This document shows, piece after piece, positions 21,535-24,483 of a stretch of 24,483 bases of DNA (positions are counted from its first letter, which is position 1; each line of letters opens with the position of its first letter). A model generated the notes under the pieces. The model ran no database searches. It was not told the DNA's origin and worked only from the letters and a program-made list of their open reading frames with translations. Origin of the DNA: an uncultured Oscillospiraceae bacterium (lineage in GTDB: Bacteria > Bacillota > Clostridia > Oscillospirales > Oscillospiraceae); assembly GCA_934597165.1 (NCBI GenBank), contig CAKTQP010000031.1, forward strand, positions 1 through 24,483. The letters are read 5' to 3'. The translations under genes were made by a program, and so were the position numbers.

Positions 21535-24138
21535 TCATTCTGGTCTTTGTTCTTTCCAATCTTCTCCATAGTAACAGCGCAAATACAGCTCCCGCACCTC
21601 CGCTATCCCAGGAACCACCGGGCTGTAGTTCATCCACGGATGGTTCCAAGCCACCTCTGTCATCCGGTCGAGGGTATCCAAAAAATACGCCTCCTCCACC
21701 CCATACGCCTGAATGGTCGGATAGACTTCCACCCTGTCCCGCAGCTGCCGCACTGCACGCAGCAACTGCGCAAAGGGCTCCCCATCCGCCCCTTCACCAA
21801 GGCCGCAAAAGGCGGCTAGCCCTTCATAGCGCTCCTTGAGGCTGTGATAAGGCCGGTTAAAAAACTGATTCATTTTGAGCGCTTCATTTTGCACTTGATA
21901 AACCATCACTTCCGGCAGCAAGATCCCGCAGGACACCCCATAAGGCAAGTGGTGCCATGCACTGAGGGCACAAGCCATGCCGGAAACCACCCCCGGAAAC
22001 GTGTTTGCTGCCGCCATACCCGCCAGAGCGGAGGCGTCTGCCAGCTTCCGCCGTGCCGCCTCATCCTCTTCCAACCTGTCGTAGGCGCGCGGAAGATAAT
22101 GCAACACTTTTTTGCAAGAAAACAACGCAAATCCATCCGTTTCATCCGCATCACATAACGAAAGATAGCTTTCCAACGCCTGCGTTAACGTGCTCATACC
22201 GCCCTCTTTGGTCAGCCCTTTGGGCAGAAATTTCATGTGATCTGCATCAATGATACACGCCGTGGGCAACAATTCCGGGTGATAAATCTGCCACGGGATG
22301 CCCGTTTTTTCGTCGGTCACGATAGCGTACGGGGTACACCCTGCACCTGCTCCGACAGTCGTTGCAATAGTGAAAAGTGGTGTTTTTTTGTCGTTTTTCT
22401 TTACCCCTAAAATACGCTTCCGTTCATCCAAAAAGTTGAGTTGCAACCCTTCCCAGGACACTTCCGGATGCTCCCAGCGATACCGCATCAGCTTCGCCGC
22501 ATCCAGTACAGTGCCGCCACCCATGCTGACAATCGCATCCGGCTGAAACCGCTCCAGCGCTGCAATTCCCTTTTCAATCTGCTCCGCCGTCAGCGTTGCC
22601 ACAAGGTCACAATAGACGGTATACATCACGCCCATCTGCTCCAACCGCTTCAACACCGGCACGACAGTTCCATTTTGATACAGGTAGTGGTCTGTGAGGA
22701 AAAAGACCCGTTCATAGTGATATTTTTCCCATAGCTCCAGCAGCGCCGTTCCGGTGCATCCCGCCTCATGATAGACCACCTGAGGCAGTCGCAGCGACAA
22801 CACCCTTTTCCGCCGGAAAGCAACCGTTTTGACATTCAGTAAATGTCGCGGCTCCAAATTTCCCGCCAACCCACTGCCGCCCCAGGTGCCACAACCTAAG
22901 GTCAACGCAGGAGGCAGTCCGTTGCAAATGCCGCCCACAGCGCCCTGCGCCGTGGGACTGTTGACCAACAAACGGCAGGCCTTCATCCGCTCCCGCCAAA
23001 GCGCGATCTCTTTTTCCGCCTTCGGGTCAATATAGAGGCCCGCTGTGTGGCCTTCACCCCCCAACTGAAGCAGTTGCGCCGCCATATCCAACGCCTGAAA
23101 ATACGTTTCTGATTGATACAGCGTTAAAACAGGGCACAATTTTTCCAGCGCAAACGGCTCCGTCTCCGAAATTTCCGACGCCTCCACAATCAATAACTTG
23201 GTCCCTGTTGGAACATCAATCTCCGCCAATTGCGCAATAAAGCCAGCTTTTTTTCCTGTCAGTTTTGCCTTCGCAGTCGCAAACAATCCCCGAAGAGAGT
23301 CACATTCCTCCGAATTCAAAACGTGCCCGCCCCACCGTTCAAATGCGTCTTTGACTTGTTCCGCAGTCCCACTACCCACAGCAATGACCGCTTGCTCTGA
23401 CGAGCAAAGCAACCCAGCATCAAATGTTTTAGAACGAACGATTGAGCGGATTGCATCCTGAATACAGGCACTTTCGTGAATAATGACCGGGCAGTTTCCA
23501 CTGCCCGCCCCAATGGCCGGCCGCCCGGAAGCATACGCCGCCCGCACCATATCCGGACCGCCGGTAGCCAAAACAAAATCAACCGACTGCATCAAGGTTT
23601 GGGCCTGCTCCATCGCAGGTGCCGCAAGGCAATCAATGACTCCCTGCGGGGCTCCCGCCCGATAGGCCGCCTCCGCACAACACTCCGCCGCCGCGCAGGT
23701 GCAGTCCTTGGCTTTGGGATGTGGACTGAGCAAAATCGCATTTCTGGTCTTCATACAGAGCAAAATCTTGAAAATCGCCGACGAAGTTGGATTGGTCATC
23801 GGAAGGATTGCCCCCACAAGTCCCACCGGTGCTGCAACTTTTTGAATCCCCAACTCCTCGTCGGTTTCAATCACGCCACAAGTTTTAACATTCCGATACT
23901 TATGGTACACAAATTCTGCCGCAAAGTGATTTTTGAAGATTTTATCCTCCAAAATTCCCATTTGGGTCTCCTGCACCGCCATTTTTGCCAGCGAAACACG
24001 ATTTTGGATGGCCGCCGTCGCTACGGCACAGCAGATTTTGTCCACTTGTTCTTGTGAATAAGTCGAAAAAATTTCCTGTGCTTTTCGCATCTCAGCTATT
24101 TTTGCCGTCAACACTTCCACGGTCGTGATACTCGCCAT
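21535..24138 (-). CDS. adhE: AdhE-like protein: acylating aldehyde dehydrogenase fused to a degenerate iron-alcohol dehydrogenase domain
   Basis: An 867-residue fusion (E. coli AdhE is 891). The N-terminal CoA-acylating aldehyde dehydrogenase (1-445) looks intact: catalytic C245 in GLLCSSEQAV, LSPHPKAKD, ATGGPDMVRAAYASGRPA, and TLGCGTWGGSG (413-423). The C-terminal domain keeps the fold and GGGTVLDAAK (540-549) but not its metal site. Compared with E. coli AdhE ligands D653, H657, H723 and H737, the residues here are S649, Q653, S719 and Y733; the nearby conserved histidine is C723, and GTGSE is GAGAG. Alcohol formation by this half is therefore doubtful; the first half could still reduce acyl-CoA to aldehyde. 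The ATG has AGGAGG upstream. The gene is flanked by terminators. Its third codon positions look less GC-rich than its neighbours, which may reflect transfer. The paralogous SucD-like start is at 134. Confidence 0.88.
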   Translation of the reverse strand: MASITTVEVLTAKIAEMRKAQEIFSTYSQEQVDKICCAVATAAIQNRVSLAKMAVQETQMGILEDKIFKNHFAAEFVYHKYRNVKTCGVIETDEELGIQKVAAPVGLVGAILPMTNPTSSAIFKILLCMKTRNAILLSPHPKAKDCTCAAAECCAEAAYRAGAPQGVIDCLAAPAMEQAQTLMQSVDFVLATGGPDMVRAAYASGRPAIGAGSGNCPVIIHESACIQDAIRSIVRSKTFDAGLLCSSEQAVIAVGSGTAEQVKDAFERWGGHVLNSEECDSLRGLFATAKAKLTGKKAGFIAQLAEIDVPTGTKLLIVEASEISETEPFALEKLCPVLTLYQSETYFQALDMAAQLLQLGGEGHTAGLYIDPKAEKEIALWRERMKACRLLVNSPTAQGAVGGICNGLPPALTLGCGTWGGSGLAGNLEPRHLLNVKTVAFRRKRVLSLRLPQVVYHEAGCTGTALLELWEKYHYERVFFLTDHYLYQNGTVVPVLKRLEQMGVMYTVYCDLVATLTAEQIEKGIAALERFQPDAIVSMGGGTVLDAAKLMRYRWEHPEVSWEGLQLNFLDERKRILGVKKNDKKTPLFTIATTVGAGAGCTPYAIVTDEKTGIPWQIYHPELLPTACIIDADHMKFLPKGLTKEGGMSTLTQALESYLSLCDADETDGFALFSCKKVLHYLPRAYDRLEEDEAARRKLADASALAGMAAANTFPGVVSGMACALSAWHHLPYGVSCGILLPEVMVYQVQNEALKMNQFFNRPYHSLKERYEGLAAFCGLGEGADGEPFAQLLRAVRQLRDRVEVYPTIQAYGVEEAYFLDTLDRMTEVAWNHPWMNYSPVVPGIAEVRELYLRCYYGEDWKEQRPE

Positions 24139-24216
24139 TTTGTCCGCCTCCTGGAATCAAGCCCGATTTGCGATTAGTTTGACCCAAACCATATCACCTA
24201 TTCGCCCACGAGACGC

Positions 24217-24249
24217 AAAAAAGAGACTGTCGCGAAGCGACAGTCTCTT
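24217..24249 (-). terminator. Intrinsic terminator of the gene entering from the right
   Basis: A perfect 13-bp stem (24221-24233/24237-24249, 3-base loop GAA) is followed on the minus strand by a T-run. It is about 50 bases after the stop codon at 24301 and insulates the adhE-like gene. No clear promoter for the adhE-like gene was found in 24139-24216. Confidence 0.94.
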
Positions 24250-24300
24250 CGATCATCTTACACAATACGCTATGCGTTTGCTTTCAACTCGAAAATCGAA

Positions 24301-24483
24301 TTACAGCTTAGCCAGCTTATCGTATTCAGCAACCAGAGCCTTAGCGTCAGCCAGACCGCAATGTGCAGCCAGCTCATCAGCAGCAGCCTTGTCAGCCTTC
24401 ACCAGATCTTCGACCTTTGCAGCAGCGTCCATGGGATCAGCCATGCCAGTAGTGCAAGCATAGGAGATACCAGCGATGGTAAC
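24301..24483 (-). CDS. C-terminal 60 codons of an unidentified, probably highly expressed protein
   Basis: The frame is open to the right edge and ends with TAA at 24301-24303. The visible peptide runs from VTIAGISYACTTGMADPMDA to AEYDKLAKL. It is rich in alanine, lysine and aspartate, probably helical, and has two cysteines. I do not recognise the family. Codon choice is strongly biased (GCT and GCA for alanine, CTG for leucine, AAG for lysine), like the sucD fragment and unlike most genes here, which suggests high expression. A strong terminator follows. The remainder of the gene lies outside the window. Confidence 0.75.
   Translation of the reverse strand, partial: VTIAGISYACTTGMADPMDAAAKVEDLVKADKAAADELAAHCGLADAKALVAEYDKLAKL

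Noticed and set aside
21535..24138. Frameshift or pseudogene in the AdhE-like gene
   Set aside because: The frame is open over its full family length and both domains align end to end; the metal-ligand changes are substitutions, not truncations.

Overview
The window reads like the chromosome of an anaerobic, butyrate-forming gut Firmicute of the Oscillospirales (Flavonifractor/Intestinimonas/Pseudoflavonifractor type). Genes are GC-rich, ribosome binding sites are strong AGGAGG types, intrinsic terminators are plentiful, and the left end carries enzymes of a Clostridium kluyveri-like succinate route: a Cat1-type succinyl-CoA:acetate CoA-transferase and the start of a SucD-like CoA-acylating semialdehyde dehydrogenase. 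The genus is an inference; no rRNA or tRNA gene is present to support it.

Left block (1-4800, all genes on the minus strand). From high to low coordinate the order is iclR2, cat1, a structured non-coding region, iclR1, sucD (cut by the window edge). The two IclR-type regulators are close paralogues. The cat1 and sucD promoters share the same -35/-10 elements with the same spacing and a conserved upstream block, so they probably form one regulon. Between cat1 and iclR1, about 300 bases (1638-1939) fold on paper into two compact domains, one of them a fully contiguous pseudoknot. This is the best candidate for something undescribed in the window.

Middle block (5000-12140, minus strand). A four-gene operon encodes a GldA/GldF/GldG-like ABC exporter and a DUF4340 lipoprotein-like partner. 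An OmpR-type response regulator, its histidine kinase and a SecB-like chaperone follow downstream on the same strand.

Right block (12270-24483). The plus-strand genes are inorganic pyrophosphatase and, further on, a PepD-like M20 protein followed by exonuclease III. The minus-strand genes are recD2 with alaX (DNA repair helicase and alanyl-tRNA editing), a C39-like membrane-anchored cysteine peptidase, and a thyX-thpR-DUF1294 operon. An AdhE-like bifunctional protein follows on the minus strand, then the last 60 codons of an unidentified, highly expressed gene. Convergent gene pairs are separated by bidirectional terminators.

Two proteins keep the fold of a well-known enzyme but appear to have lost key residues. 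In the AdhE-like protein all four iron ligands of the alcohol dehydrogenase half are replaced. In the M20 protein the bridging aspartate and the catalytic glutamate are both alanine. No CRISPR array, insertion sequence, prophage, rRNA or tRNA was seen.
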